A DNA stretch of 64,000 nt, taken from contig CAMCWK010000003.1 in NCBI GenBank assembly GCA_945882615.1, forward strand, positions 62,001-126,000. Direction: 5' to 3'. The notes under the pieces are model-generated. The model saw only the letters and a program-made list of their open reading frames with translations. It was not told the DNA's origin and did no database searches. Numbering within the stretch: the first letter of the stretch is position 1; each line of letters begins with the position of its first letter. The position numbers and the translations under genes were made by a program. This document shows, piece by piece, positions 55,021 to 64,000 of this stretch. The stretch comes from Rhizobium sp. Q54 (GTDB lineage: Bacteria > Pseudomonadota > Alphaproteobacteria > Micropepsales > Micropepsaceae).

Positions 55021-56121
55021 ATGAACCCGACGCCCAAGCCCGGCATTCTGGACATCTCGCCCTATGTCGGCGGGCGGGCTGGCGTGCCCGGCATGGCCAA
55101 GGTCGTCAAGCTTTCGTCCAATGAGTCCCCTATCGGGCCCAGCCCGGCGGCGCTGGCGGCGCTGGACCAGGCCAAGGCCAGTGTCGCGCTCTATCCGGAA
55201 GGCTCCGCGGCACTGCTGCGCGAGGCCATTGCCGAAGTCTACAAGCTGGATGCCGCGCGCATCATCACCACGGGCGAAGGCTCCGGCGCCCTGCTCACCA
55301 TGCTGGCTGGCGCATATTTGCAGCCGGATGATGAATGCCTGTTCGGCCGTCACGCCTTTCTGCTTTACGAGATCGCCGCCCGGGCCAATAGCGCCCGTCC
55401 GGTGATGGTGCCGGAAAGAGAGACCAACAACGGCATAAAGCTGGATGTGGATGCGATGCTGGCGGCGGTGACGCCGAAAACCCGCCTGGTCTATGTCGCC
55501 AATCCGAACAATCCCACCGGCTCCTACCTGAACCGGGAGGAGATGGCGCGGCTGCATGCCGGTCTGCCCAAGGACGTTCTGCTGGTGATCGACAGCGCCT
55601 ATGCCGAGTATGTCACCGCCAAGGATTACGAAGCCGGCATCGCGCTGGCCTCGACGTTCGATAATGTGGTGATGACCCGCACTTTCTCGAAACTCTACGG
55701 GCTTGCGGGCCTGCGCATCGGATGGATGTACGCCTCCGCCGCCATCTGCGACGTGATCAACCGCATCCGCGGACCCTTCAACACCGCCCTGCTGCAGCAG
55801 CTTGCGGGAGCTGCGGCCGTGCGCGACCGCGAACATTTCTGGAAAAGCGTGGAGCATAACAACAAGTGGCTGCCCTGGATCACGGCGGAAATCCGCAAGG
55901 CCGGCCTCAGGGTCGATGACAGCGTTGCCAATTTCGTGCTGATCCATTTTCCATCTGGCGAAAAGAGCGCGGCCAATGCCGACGCCTTTCTGACCAAGAG
56001 CGGTGTTATTCTGCGCGGGGTCGGCAGCTATGGCTTGCCCGATTGCCTGCGCATGACGGTGGGCACCGAGGACGAGAACCGGCTGGCGGTGTCGCTGCTT
56101 CAGCAATTCATGGCGACGTAA
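55021..56121 (+). CDS. hisC: Histidinol-phosphate aminotransferase
   Basis: A 366-residue PLP enzyme converting imidazole-acetol phosphate to histidinol phosphate, probably also transaminating aromatic precursors given its neighbour. The PLP lysine lies in TRTFSKLYGLAGLRIGW, and YVANPNNPTGSYL, SAYAEYV and the C-terminal LRMTVGTEDEN Arg are present. ATG 55021 rather than an upstream TTG (55009) is used. It ends 1 bp before the prephenate dehydrogenase gene, an arrangement typical of alphaproteobacteria. Confidence 0.92.
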   Translation: MNPTPKPGILDISPYVGGRAGVPGMAKVVKLSSNESPIGPSPAALAALDQAKASVALYPEGSAALLREAIAEVYKLDAARIITTGEGSGALLTMLAGAYLQPDDECLFGRHAFLLYEIAARANSARPVMVPERETNNGIKLDVDAMLAAVTPKTRLVYVANPNNPTGSYLNREEMARLHAGLPKDVLLVIDSAYAEYVTAKDYEAGIALASTFDNVVMTRTFSKLYGLAGLRIGWMYASAAICDVINRIRGPFNTALLQQLAGAAAVRDREHFWKSVEHNNKWLPWITAEIRKAGLRVDDSVANFVLIHFPSGEKSAANADAFLTKSGVILRGVGSYGLPDCLRMTVGTEDENRLAVSLLQQFMAT

Positions 56122-56122
56122 G

Positions 56123-57040
56123 ATGGAAGCTTTCAGCAAGATCGTCATTATCGGATTGGGGCTGATTGGTTCGTCCATCGCCCATGCGGCGCGGCGCGGC
56201 AAGCTGGCGAAGGAGATCGCCGGTTTTGATATCAGCGCCGATGTGCGCGCCCGTGCCGCAAAGATCGGATTTTGTGACACGGTGCCCGATGACATCGCGG
56301 CGGCGGTCAAAGGCGCCAGGCTGGTGATCCTCTGCACGCCTGTGGGCGCCTACAAAAGCGTCGCCACCGCCATCGCGCCGCATCTGGCCAAGGGCGCGAT
56401 CCTGTCGGATGTCGGCTCGGTCAAGGGCGCGGTGGTCCGCGATGTCGGGCCGTTGGTCCCGCCGGGGGTGCATTTCATTCCGGCGCATCCCATCGCCGGC
56501 ACCGAATTTTCCGGCCCCGAAGCGGGATTCGCCAGCCTGTTCGATGGCCGCTGGACGATCCTGACACCCCTGCCGGGCGCGGACGCCGGTGCAGTGGCGC
56601 GGCTGCGCGGCTTCTGGGAATGTCTGGGCAGCCAGGTGGATGAGATGGAGTCCGGTCATCACGACCTGGTGCTGGCCATCACCTCGCATCTGCCGCATCT
56701 GATCGCCTACAATATCGTCGGCACCGCCCATGACCTGGAAGCGGTGACCCAAGGCGAAGTGATCAAATATTCCGCCAGCGGTTTTCGCGATTTCACCCGC
56801 ATCGCCGCCAGCGATCCCACCATGTGGCGCGACGTCTTCCTCAACAACCGCGACGCGGTGCTGGAAGTGCTGGGCCGCTTCAACGAAGACCTGGCCCGGC
56901 TGCAACAGGCGGTGCGCGACGGCGACGGCGATGTGCTGTTCGACACCTTCAGCCGCACCCGCGCCATCCGCAAGGCGATCATCGAAATCGGCCAGGAAAG
57001 CCCTGCGCCAAATTTCGGTCGAGACCAGAAGAAGCCTTAG
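56123..57040 (+). CDS. Prephenate/arogenate dehydrogenase (TyrA/TyrC family)
   Basis: A 305-residue NAD(P)-dependent enzyme of tyrosine synthesis. The nucleotide-binding motif is VIIGLGLIGSSIAHAAR. DVGSVKGAVV, IPAHPIAGTEFSGPEAG and the His in SHLPHLIAYNIV are the catalytic landmarks. No chorismate mutase domain is fused, as usual for the cyclohexadienyl-dehydrogenase type in alphaproteobacteria. Immediately after hisC, which can supply the aminotransferase step. Its end overlaps the DUF2125 gene by 4 bp. Confidence 0.93.
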   Translation: MEAFSKIVIIGLGLIGSSIAHAARRGKLAKEIAGFDISADVRARAAKIGFCDTVPDDIAAAVKGARLVILCTPVGAYKSVATAIAPHLAKGAILSDVGSVKGAVVRDVGPLVPPGVHFIPAHPIAGTEFSGPEAGFASLFDGRWTILTPLPGADAGAVARLRGFWECLGSQVDEMESGHHDLVLAITSHLPHLIAYNIVGTAHDLEAVTQGEVIKYSASGFRDFTRIAASDPTMWRDVFLNNRDAVLEVLGRFNEDLARLQQAVRDGDGDVLFDTFSRTRAIRKAIIEIGQESPAPNFGRDQKKP

Positions 57041-57783
57041 TAAAGCGGCGACAAAGCCTGCGTCGCCAGTTCCGGCTCGACGGTTTGCGACAGCGTTGCC
57101 TTGCCGCCAAGGCCGCGCCACAGGCCCATCGCCATGGTCCAGGGGATTTCACCGCGCAGGAAGGGTGCCACGACATCGGCCTTGTTCAGGCTGGCATAGG
57201 CCTGGACCAGCTTGCGCGGTTTGCCGAAGCCGGTCACGGCATCGGCGCGGACCATCAGGTTGAGATTGTCGCCGTCACGCTGCAGGTGGAACTGGAAGCG
57301 CCGGGCGGTGAATTGCTTATTGCCGGCATTGATCAGGTCGAGGTCGAACCGCGTCAGGCCGTTCGCGCGGGCGATGCTGCTGCCATGGATGCTGCCGGCC
57401 TGGAACCCGATAGCATGGCTGGCGCCGTTCGCGCTCGTCCAGGCCAGGCTCTGGCGGCCCGCTGCTTCATACACCGTCTTGCTGCGGCCATAGGTCAGGG
57501 CATGCAGGGCGAATTTTTCCGTCGACCAGGCAAAAGGTCCATAAGCGGCTTCGCCCTTGATCTGGAAGTTGGTGAAGTTGGCGTCCACCCGGAAGGGGAA
57601 GCCGCCCACCATCACCCCAGTCCAGTCCAGGGTGATGCCGGGCACCACCGGCCGGCCCTTGATCTCGGCCAGCTTCTTCTCGAAAGCGCTGGCCGCCTGC
57701 CACCAATGGAAGATCACCCAGGCGGCGAGAATCAGAACCACCAGGAAGGGCGCGTATAACCAGAAGCGGCTGGAATATTGCAT
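57037..57783 (-). CDS. DUF2125 family protein
   Basis: A 248-residue protein with a single N-terminal membrane anchor (FWLYAPFLVVLILAAWVIF) and a periplasmic beta-rich body (GITLDWTGVMVGGFPFRVDANFTNF is the family hallmark). DUF2125 is common in alphaproteobacteria, often beside the tyrosine/methionine genes. Function unknown; the repeating strands suggest an AsmA-like lipid-contacting fold, which is only inference. Confidence 0.85.
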   Translation of the reverse strand: MQYSSRFWLYAPFLVVLILAAWVIFHWWQAASAFEKKLAEIKGRPVVPGITLDWTGVMVGGFPFRVDANFTNFQIKGEAAYGPFAWSTEKFALHALTYGRSKTVYEAAGRQSLAWTSANGASHAIGFQAGSIHGSSIARANGLTRFDLDLINAGNKQFTARRFQFHLQRDGDNLNLMVRADAVTGFGKPRKLVQAYASLNKADVVAPFLRGEIPWTMAMGLWRGLGGKATLSQTVEPELATQALSPLY

Positions 57784-57829
57784 TTCTCACCATGGGCGGG
57801 CCTGACCGCCCATTCAAATAAATACGCTG

Positions 57830-60145
57830 CTAGCTACACTTGGAATAGCCGCAAGACAAACAGGAATCGCACCCCTCCAGCTTGACGAAGCTGGCATCGC
57901 CGCAGCGCGGGCAGAAGCGCGCGCGTGCGCCCTCCACCGGGACCTGGGCATCGGGAAAGATGGACGGACCGCGCTGGCCCAGGAATCCGATCTCGACCAG
58001 ATGGCGTTCGATCACTTCGCCGATCGCCGCCAGCAGCGAGGGCACGTAGCGTCCGCTCATCCATTGGCCACCGCGCGGATCGAAGATTGCCTTGAGTTCA
58101 TCCACCACAAAGGACACGTCGCCGCCGCGGCGGAACACCGCCGAGATCATGCGGGTGAGGGCCAGCGCCCAGGCATAGGCTTCCATATTCTTGGAGTTGA
58201 TGAAGATCTCGAAGGGCCGCCGCCGCCCGTCTTTCTCGATGTCATTGATGGTGATGTAGAAGGCGTGATCGCTGTCCAGCCATTTGATCTTGTAGGTGCG
58301 GCCCAGCAATTCCTCCGGCCGGTCCAGCGGCCTGGTCATGTAGACCACCCCACCACGCGGTTCTGGCCCCCTGGGTTCGGGTAAGGGCAGCGGCAATTCC
58401 GGCTCGCGTGTTTCGCGCGCTATCACCGCCTCGGCGGAAATGGCGTGCTGGGGTTCATCCACCGACAGGACCGAGCCCGTCACGTCATTGGGCCGATAGG
58501 TGGTGCAGCCCTTGCAGCCTGAGTCATAGGCTTCGAGATAGACATGGGCGAACTCGTCGAACGGGATCGCCGCCGGCACATTGATGGTCTTGGAAATGGC
58601 GCTGTCGATAAAGGGCTGGGCGGCGGCCTGTACCGCCAGATGGTCCGACGGGGCGAGAGTCTGGGCGGTGACGAAATAGGCCGGCAGCGCCGCATCCGCG
58701 CCGAAACGGGCATGGAAGGCGCGCACCGCATAGTCGCTGACGGTTTCCTCGCGCTTGCTGCCATCGGGCTGGATCACCTTGCGCTTGTAGCTGAAGGCGA
58801 AGACCGGCTCGATGCCGCTGGAGACATTGTCGGCGAACAGCGAAATGGTGCCGGTCGGGGCGATGGAGGTGAGCAGCGCGTTGCGAATGCCGAACTTTGC
58901 AATGCCGTCTCGGATATCGGCGGGCAGGCCAGCGATATGCGGGCGGACGAGATATTGGCGCGCGTCGAACAGCGGGAAGGCGCCCTTCTCCCGCGCCAGT
59001 TCCATGCTGGCGCGATAGGCGGCCAGGCTGATCGCCGCCAGCCAGGTTCGGATCAGGCTTAGGCTTTCCGGCGAGCCATAGCGCACCCGGCAGAAGATCA
59101 GCGCATCGGCCAGGCCGGTGACGCCCAGGCCGATGCGGCGCTTGGCCTTGGCTTCGGCCTGCTGCTGCGGCAGCGCGAAACGCGACACGTCGATGGCATT
59201 GTCCATCATCCGGACAGCGGTGGCGACCAGCCGTTCCAGCTCGGCCATGTCCAGCGCGGCATCGTCTTCGAACGGATGGCGCACCAGCTTGGCCAGATTG
59301 ATCGAACCCAGCAGGCAAGCGCCATAGGGCGGCAGGGGCTGCTCGCCGCAGGGATTGGTGGCGGCGATGCTTTCGCAATAGGCCAGGTTGTTCTGGCCAT
59401 TGATGCGGTCGATGAAGATCACGCCCGGCTCGGCATAGTCATAGGTCGAGCGCATGATGCGCTCCCACAGGGCTTTGGCCTTCACCGTGCGATAGATCTT
59501 GCCGGCGAAGGTCAGATCCCAGTCGGCATCGGCCTTCACCGCCGCCATGAAGGCGTCGCTCACCAGCACCGAGAGATTGAAATTGGACAGCCGGCCCGGT
59601 GTGCGCTTGGCGGTGATGAAATCTTCAATGTCGGGATGATCGACCCGCAAGGTCGCCATCATGGCGCCGCGGCGGCTGCCTGCGCTCATGATGGTGCGGC
59701 ACATCGCGTCCCACACTTCCATGAAGGAGACGGGACCGGACGCGTCCGCGCCCACGCCCTTCACCAGCGCGCCCTTTGGCCGGAGCGTGGAAAAGTCATA
59801 ACCGATGCCGCCGCCCTGCTGCAGCGTCAGGGCTGCTTCGCGCAAGGCGCCGAAAATCCCGTCCATGGAATCGGTGATGGTGCCCATCACAAAACAGTTG
59901 AACAGCGTCACGGCGCGGCCCGTGCCGGCGCCCGCCAGGATGCGTCCGGCCGGGAGGAACTTGTGGCCCGCCAGCGCATGGGCGAATTCCTGCGCCCGGG
60001 TGGTGCGCTGCTCGGCAGGCTCGGCCCGCGCCAGTGCGAGGGCGACGCGCGCCCAGCTGTCGGCCACGTCACGGTCCAGCGGGGTGCCGTCCGGCGATTT
60101 CAGCCGGTATTTCAGGTCCCAGATGCTGGCGGAAATATCGCTCAT
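57830..60145 (-). CDS. nrdJ: Adenosylcobalamin-dependent (class II) ribonucleotide reductase
   Basis: A 771-residue enzyme reducing ribonucleotides to deoxyribonucleotides using B12. The N-terminal part has FLPAGRILAGAGTGRAVTLFNCFV. The radical-site motif NPCGEQPLPPYG and the PTGTISLFADNVSSGIEPVF loop are intact. The C-terminal redox/zinc segment is CPRCG...CDSCLSCGYSKCS. No cobalamin riboswitch is evident in the 91-bp leader. No class I nrdAB in the window. Single gene between DUF2125 and the acyltransferase on the same strand. Confidence 0.94.
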   Translation of the reverse strand: MSDISASIWDLKYRLKSPDGTPLDRDVADSWARVALALARAEPAEQRTTRAQEFAHALAGHKFLPAGRILAGAGTGRAVTLFNCFVMGTITDSMDGIFGALREAALTLQQGGGIGYDFSTLRPKGALVKGVGADASGPVSFMEVWDAMCRTIMSAGSRRGAMMATLRVDHPDIEDFITAKRTPGRLSNFNLSVLVSDAFMAAVKADADWDLTFAGKIYRTVKAKALWERIMRSTYDYAEPGVIFIDRINGQNNLAYCESIAATNPCGEQPLPPYGACLLGSINLAKLVRHPFEDDAALDMAELERLVATAVRMMDNAIDVSRFALPQQQAEAKAKRRIGLGVTGLADALIFCRVRYGSPESLSLIRTWLAAISLAAYRASMELAREKGAFPLFDARQYLVRPHIAGLPADIRDGIAKFGIRNALLTSIAPTGTISLFADNVSSGIEPVFAFSYKRKVIQPDGSKREETVSDYAVRAFHARFGADAALPAYFVTAQTLAPSDHLAVQAAAQPFIDSAISKTINVPAAIPFDEFAHVYLEAYDSGCKGCTTYRPNDVTGSVLSVDEPQHAISAEAVIARETREPELPLPLPEPRGPEPRGGVVYMTRPLDRPEELLGRTYKIKWLDSDHAFYITINDIEKDGRRRPFEIFINSKNMEAYAWALALTRMISAVFRRGGDVSFVVDELKAIFDPRGGQWMSGRYVPSLLAAIGEVIERHLVEIGFLGQRGPSIFPDAQVPVEGARARFCPRCGDASFVKLEGCDSCLSCGYSKCS

Positions 60146-60236
60146 GGTCCTGTAACAACCATATCAGGCGGGGGTTCGCCACAGCTATAGATAGGCATGG
60201 TTGCCTAACGCACAAGACGCGCAAAGGTTTGAAATA

Positions 60237-60929
60237 TTAGGGTAAAAGTGCGGTGCTGGCGGTCTCGATACGACTTTGCAACAGCGTCATGAATGCGTCC
60301 CGCTTCAGGCCGGGCGGGATGACCTCCAGAAATTCCAGGGTGATGGTGCCCGGATGCTTGAGAAAGCTGGTCCAGTAGACGCCGGAATTCAGCGCCACCG
60401 GCACGCAGGGTACCGCCAGCATCCCGTAAAGCCCCGCCACGCCCGGCTTGTAGTCGGGAGCTGCGCCGGGCTGTTTGCGGGTGCCTTCCGGGAAGATCAG
60501 CACCGGGCGGCCTTCCTCCAAAACCTGTTTCGCCGCCTGGCTCATCTTGCGCAGCGCGCTGGCGCGGGCGCTGCGGTCGATCGGAATCGCCGCCGCCTTC
60601 CAGACGAACCAGCCGAAGAAGGGCACGAACAGCAGTTCGCGTTTCAGCACGATGCCGGGCCTGTCCAGCACCAGATACAGCGCCAGCGTGTCCCACATGC
60701 TCATATGCTTGGAGGCGACCAGAACCGGGCCGCGCGGCGGGGTGCCGCGAACTTCAAACCCGATTCCGGCAAAGACCTTCAGGCCCCACAGGATCGCGCG
60801 CGCCCATGTCCGCGCCAGCCAGATGGTGGCGCCGCGCGGCAACAGCAGCACCGGCCAGAAGAGCAGCGACAGGATGGTGGAAAGCGCGGCGAACCACAGC
60901 AGGAACAGCAACGAGCGGAAGGCTGTCAT
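60237..60929 (-). CDS. Lysophospholipid (1-acyl-sn-glycerol-3-phosphate) acyltransferase
   Basis: A 230-residue PlsC-type membrane enzyme. After an N-terminal hydrophobic region it has the HxxxxD catalytic motif (SKHMSMWDT), the substrate motif FPEGTRKQPG and PCVPVALNSGVYW. It acylates lysophosphatidic acid for phospholipid synthesis. ATG 60929 lies inside the end of the ydcF gene (4-bp overlap), so the two are coupled. The longer open frame upstream is not conserved coding. Confidence 0.9.
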   Translation of the reverse strand: MTAFRSLLFLLWFAALSTILSLLFWPVLLLPRGATIWLARTWARAILWGLKVFAGIGFEVRGTPPRGPVLVASKHMSMWDTLALYLVLDRPGIVLKRELLFVPFFGWFVWKAAAIPIDRSARASALRKMSQAAKQVLEEGRPVLIFPEGTRKQPGAAPDYKPGVAGLYGMLAVPCVPVALNSGVYWTSFLKHPGTITLEFLEVIPPGLKRDAFMTLLQSRIETASTALLP

Positions 60930-61570
60930 CCGCCCGCCAGCCGCGTCGTCACCATGCTGGCGAGATACTTGAAATACTCCCGGTGCAGGAATTGCGCCGT
61001 GCGCGGCCGTTGCCACCACTGGCCCAGCGCGACACCGCTCTGCTCGACCGGATAGGCGATCAGTGTGATGTCGGGCATCCGGGTTGAAAATTCCTTCAGG
61101 GTGCGCGGCATGTGATGGCGGCCGGTGACAAGGATCAGGCTGCTGAATTTGTGTTCGCGCGCCCAGCTCGCGGCTTCCTCGGCATTGCCATGGGTGTCTT
61201 CGGCGGCATAGCCGATATCGGCGCAGCAATCGAAACGCGGACCACCGCCGGAAATCTTGCCCACCGTTTCCTTGGTGACGGACAGCGCCGCGCCACTGAC
61301 CAGCAGTCGCTGGGCGACGCCGCTCTCCAGCATGAACACAGCGGTCTCCAGCCGCTCATCGCCGCCAGTCAGCACCACGATGCCATCGGCCTTGGGGCTG
61401 GCGGCGGGCGCGATCGGAAGGTTGCTCACGAACAGCACAAAACCGATCGCATAGGCGAGCAAGGTCAGAACAATAACCGCCAGGAAAACGCGCAAAACAA
61501 AGCTCCTTGGGCCTGAGGATAGCAAACCGCCTTTGCCGCGCTCAAGCAGGCTAATAAATGGCTTTAACAA
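60926..61570 (-). CDS. YdcF family protein (DUF218)
   Basis: About 214 residues. One N-terminal membrane helix is followed by the DUF218 core: GIVVLTGGDERLETAVFMLESG, RLLVSGAAL, DTHGNAEEAASWAREH and LILVTGRHHMPRTL. Such proteins bind nucleotides or act in envelope synthesis; exact role unknown. The ATG at 61570 overlaps ftsX by 20 bp. A TTG near 61495, preceded by AAGGAG and starting just before the membrane helix, is a serious alternative that would remove about 25 residues. Sits between ftsX and the acyltransferase in one operon. Confidence 0.82.
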   Translation of the reverse strand: MLKPFISLLERGKGGLLSSGPRSFVLRVFLAVIVLTLLAYAIGFVLFVSNLPIAPAASPKADGIVVLTGGDERLETAVFMLESGVAQRLLVSGAALSVTKETVGKISGGGPRFDCCADIGYAAEDTHGNAEEAASWAREHKFSSLILVTGRHHMPRTLKEFSTRMPDITLIAYPVEQSGVALGQWWQRPRTAQFLHREYFKYLASMVTTRLAGG

Positions 61571-62447
61571 CCGACAGGACGGAAAAACGCGCCGTGGCCC
61601 AGGCGATAGCCGAGGTGACGACGGGCACCGTCGCCAACCAGGGGATTTCCGTCCATTTCAGCGACAAAGGCGGCAGGAAGGGGACCGCTTCCAGGCCGAA
61701 TATCTCCAGCCCGCCCGCGGCCAGGAAGAACATTGCGGCGAAAGCCGTGCCCAATGCTGCGGCAAACAGGGCGGAGATGAAATAATGCCACTCCACGGCG
61801 CGGGCGATAAAGCTGGGTAGCGCCCCCATCTGGTGCAGCAACGCCACCATTTCGTGATGCGCGTCGAGGCCCGCGCGGGTGGCGAAGGACACCGCCGCCG
61901 CCGTGGCGCCGGCGATCAGGAGCAAAATGCCGTAAGCCGACCAGCGCACCGCATCGGTCAGCCCGCGCAACCGCGCGATCCAGCGCCGGTGATCATCGAC
62001 CATGGCATGTGGCGCGGCACGTTCCAGATCGGCGGTGAGCCTGACGATATCGACCTGGGCGCCCGGCGTCACCGCGGCATCGACCAGCCGGGGCAGCGGA
62101 ATGCCCGCCACCACGCCATCCTTGCCGATCCAGGGTTCGACCAGGGCGTTGAGCTGTGCATCTGACAGGCGACTGGCGCGAGCGATACCGGGCGTGGCGT
62201 TCAGCACGCGCAGCACCGCTTGGGTTTCGGCTTCCAGGACTGCGGCCGGATCGGCGCCAACTTCCGGCGGCATCACCTGCACGGTGATGCGATCAGAGAG
62301 TCCGCTCTGCCAGCCTTGCGCGGCGCGGGTGGCGACCAGCGATGCGCCCAGGGCGAGCGCCGCCAGGAACGCCATCACCGCGATGACAAAATCCAAAGGC
62401 GCGGCGCCCTTGTCTCTTGGAAGAATGTAGGTTGCGCGTTCGCTCAT
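61551..62447 (-). CDS. ftsX: Cell-division ABC transporter permease FtsX
   Basis: A 298-residue inner-membrane protein. A short cytoplasmic N-terminus leads to one helix ([19 protein letters not shown]), then a periplasmic domain (about 45-165) and three C-terminal helices. FtsX with FtsE transmits cell-division state to peptidoglycan hydrolases. The periplasmic [11 protein letters not shown] and ITRASRLSD-like ([21 protein letters not shown]) segments fit the family. Overlaps the ftsE stop by 4 bp. Confidence 0.92.
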   Translation of the reverse strand: MSERATYILPRDKGAAPLDFVIAVMAFLAALALGASLVATRAAQGWQSGLSDRITVQVMPPEVGADPAAVLEAETQAVLRVLNATPGIARASRLSDAQLNALVEPWIGKDGVVAGIPLPRLVDAAVTPGAQVDIVRLTADLERAAPHAMVDDHRRWIARLRGLTDAVRWSAYGILLLIAGATAAAVSFATRAGLDAHHEMVALLHQMGALPSFIARAVEWHYFISALFAAALGTAFAAMFFLAAGGLEIFGLEAVPFLPPLSLKWTEIPWLATVPVVTSAIAWATARFSVLSVVKAIY

Positions 62448-63124
62448 GGGTCGGTCCCCGTGGCGCTACGCAATTCCACCAGCCGGCCCTCGATCAGCCG
62501 CATCTCGCGCGCCCGTGTCGCTTCGATCAGGGCGCGGTCATGGGTCGCGATCAATACGGTGGTGCCCAGCCGGTTGAGTTCGGCGATCAGCCGGATCAGC
62601 CGCGCGCCCATTTCGGGATCGACATTGCCGGTGGGCTCGTCGGCAATCAGAAGGTCGGGCCGCGCCACCACGGCGCGGGCGATGGCGACGCGCTGCTGCT
62701 CGCCGCCCGACAAAGTGGCAGGCCGCGCCTGCATGCGGTCGCCCAGGCCCACCCAGGACAGAAGCTCGCGCACGTCATGGGAAAAATCGCTCACCTTCTT
62801 GCCTGCCAGCCTGAGCGGCAGCGCGACATTGTCGAAGGCGGACAGGTGATCGAGCAGGCGGAAATCCTGAAACACCACCCCGATGCGGCGGCGGATGGCC
62901 GGCAGATCGCGGCGCCGCGCGGTGGCCAGTTCGGTGCCGAACAGGGTGATGAGGCCCCGGCTGGGCGGCTCGGCGACATAGATCAGCTTGAGCAGCGTGG
63001 TCTTGCCCGCGCCCGACAGGCCGGTGAGGAAGGTGAAAGAGCCCGGTTCCAGCGCGAAGTTGACATCGCGCAGAACTTCGGGCCCCGAGCCGTAGCGCAT
63101 CCCCACATTTTCAAAACGAACCAT
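62444..63124 (-). CDS. ftsE: Cell-division ATP-binding protein FtsE
   Basis: A 226-residue ABC ATPase. Walker [11 protein letters not shown]-loop VFQDFRLL, signature [14 protein letters not shown], Walker [15 protein letters not shown] and the switch His (IATHDRAL) are all present. The start [12 protein letters not shown] at 63124 matches FtsE. An extended frame upstream would run into the divergent gene's region and is rejected. First gene of the ftsE-ftsX-ydcF-acyltransferase run. Confidence 0.95.
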   Translation of the reverse strand: MVRFENVGMRYGSGPEVLRDVNFALEPGSFTFLTGLSGAGKTTLLKLIYVAEPPSRGLITLFGTELATARRRDLPAIRRRIGVVFQDFRLLDHLSAFDNVALPLRLAGKKVSDFSHDVRELLSWVGLGDRMQARPATLSGGEQQRVAIARAVVARPDLLIADEPTGNVDPEMGARLIRLIAELNRLGTTVLIATHDRALIEATRAREMRLIEGRLVELRSATGTDP

Positions 63125-63203
63125 GGGCGGACCATAAACATCACGCGCCTTGCGGTCATGGCCCCCGACCCCTATTTTCTTCATGTTTTTCAACAGGCCG
63201 GAC

Positions 63204-63932
63204 ATGATTCTCACCTGTCCTTCGTGCGACACGCGCTATGCCGTGGACGGGTCCAAATTCCCCGCGGCGGGGCGTACCGTGCGCTGCGCCAAATGCGGCC
63301 ATAGCTGGCATCAGGCAGCCGAGGCCCCGGAGGAGATCACCCCCGATAGCGTGACGCCGCCCGAAGCGGTGGCACAAAGCCCTGCCGTCCCGGCGGAGGC
63401 GCCTGCCGCCGATCCCTATCCGGTGAACCCGTCGCCCACCCGCGCCTATGCGCCCATATCGGCCGCGCCGGAGCCGCGCAGGCCCCTGGGTCCCAAGCTG
63501 GCGGTGGTGGCCGGTTGGGTCGGGCTGATCGTGGTGGTGCTGCTGATCGCGGTTTCGGCGGTGCGCTATCGCCAGGATATCGCGGTTATCTGGCCACAAT
63601 CGGCGGGTGTCTATTCCAGCCTGGGCCTGCCGGTGAATGCCAGCGGCATCGATTTTCGCCAAGTGCGCTATCAGCGCGAGAATGAAGACGGGCAGATCGT
63701 GCTGGCGGTGGCCGGCATGATCGTCAATGCCGGGTCGCGCGAACTGCCGGTGCCCCAGACAGTGCGCGTCACGCTCAGCGATGCCGACAAGCGCGAACTC
63801 TATCACTGGAATTTCAAGCCGGGCGCCACGGTGCTGAAGCCGGGCCAGTCGATACCCTTCACAACCCGGCTTTCCAGCCCGCCTGCCGGGGCGCGGCACC
63901 TGGAAGTGCGCTTCGCCAAAGACGGTCCATGA
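63204..63932 (+). CDS. MJ0042-type zinc-ribbon membrane protein (DUF3426-like)
   Basis: A 242-residue protein. The N-terminal zinc ribbon is [13 protein letters not shown] with [12 protein letters not shown] (CxxC...CxxC, MJ0042 type). A Pro/Ala-rich linker follows, then one transmembrane helix ([22 protein letters not shown], about residues 105-128) and a beta-rich domain resembling DUF3426 ([24 protein letters not shown]). Divergent from ftsE, 79 bp away, a placement common in alphaproteobacteria. Function unknown. Its stop overlaps the next ATG (ATGA). Confidence 0.85.
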   Translation: MILTCPSCDTRYAVDGSKFPAAGRTVRCAKCGHSWHQAAEAPEEITPDSVTPPEAVAQSPAVPAEAPAADPYPVNPSPTRAYAPISAAPEPRRPLGPKLAVVAGWVGLIVVVLLIAVSAVRYRQDIAVIWPQSAGVYSSLGLPVNASGIDFRQVRYQRENEDGQIVLAVAGMIVNAGSRELPVPQTVRVTLSDADKRELYHWNFKPGATVLKPGQSIPFTTRLSSPPAGARHLEVRFAKDGP

Positions 63933-64000
63933 ACCCACCCGCGATCCTGTTTTCCGCGCAGCAGATTCAGGAACGGGTCGGCGTGATGGCCCGCACCATC
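63929..64000 (+). CDS. hpt: Hypoxanthine phosphoribosyltransferase, N-terminal fragment cut by window end
   Basis: Only the first 24 codons are in view: [19 protein letters not shown] then MARTI. The 'ILFSAxQIxxRVxxMA' start is like alphaproteobacterial Hpt, a purine salvage enzyme, and hpt is a usual neighbour of ftsEX here. The ATG overlaps the preceding stop. The call is tentative because the catalytic region lies outside the window. Confidence 0.55.
   Translation, partial: MNPPAILFSAQQIQERVGVMARTI

Noticed and set aside
60146-60236. Possible cobalamin riboswitch upstream of the B12-dependent ribonucleotide reductase
   Set aside because: The leader is about 91 bp, too short, and no B12-box-like sequence was seen.

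Overview
The window is one contiguous stretch of a GC-rich alphaproteobacterial chromosome. Lineage-informative features are an irr gene next to fabA-fabB-fabI, divergent metX-metW and hisC-prephenate dehydrogenase pairs, a yqeY-dnaG-rpoD macromolecular-synthesis region beside carA, a CC0125/CC1285-type lipoprotein, DUF2125, DUF3501 and DUF4893 proteins, and a class II (B12-dependent) ribonucleotide reductase. I cannot name the genus from sequence reading alone. Coding density is very high, with many 1-4 bp overlaps. I saw no rRNA, tRNA, CRISPR array, transposase or integrase.

Layout. 1-2.9 kb: a three-gene cassette that is visibly more AT-rich than the rest. It encodes a possible MqsR-like small protein, an MqsA-like zinc-finger/HTH protein and a KGGVGR-variant ParA/MinD-type ATPase with a helical repeat tail. 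It looks horizontally acquired and is the best candidate for a little-described conflict or toxin-antitoxin-type system. 3-13.3 kb: envelope and accessory genes (exported monoheme beta-propeller protein, ChrA, DUF983, MORN-repeat protein, Tat-exported mannonate dehydratase homologue with a ModA-like binding protein, SRPBCC protein, 2-hydroxyacid dehydrogenase). 13.4-22.1 kb: a ZIP transporter, then a tight operon of transglutaminase / permuted ATP-grasp + alpha-E / transglutaminase-DUF2126 with a divergent zinc-ribbon metallopeptidase, which is a predicted but biochemically obscure peptide-ligation system. 22.2-35 kb: sensor kinase, phosphatidylethanolamine synthesis (pssA-psd), rRNA methyltransferase, Kup, CHAP lipoprotein, GT2 glycosyltransferase, TusA-like protein and acyl-CoA synthetase.

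35-41.6 kb: an iron/redox and fatty-acid block. It holds rubrerythrin, a heterodisulfide-reductase-like Fe-S protein, DUF3501, the regulator Irr, and fabA, fabB and fabI. Two near-identical 15-bp inverted repeats (TTAGAA-N3-TTCTAA), one upstream of rubrerythrin and one between irr and fabA, look like Irr operators and tie the block together. 41.8-49.7 kb: carA, yqeY, GNAT, GAF, dnaG, rpoD (with an unusual Lys/Ala-rich tail and a Pro-rich insert) and panD. 50-57 kb: glyoxalase II, methyltransferases, methionine (metX-metW) and histidine/tyrosine genes. 57-64 kb: DUF2125, nrdJ, lysophosphatidate acyltransferase, YdcF, ftsX-ftsE, an MJ0042 zinc-ribbon protein and the first codons of hpt.

Two families of intergenic palindromic repeats (three copies each) and one cluster of hairpins mark operon ends. 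Function calls rest on motif and family recognition by eye, and no database search was run.
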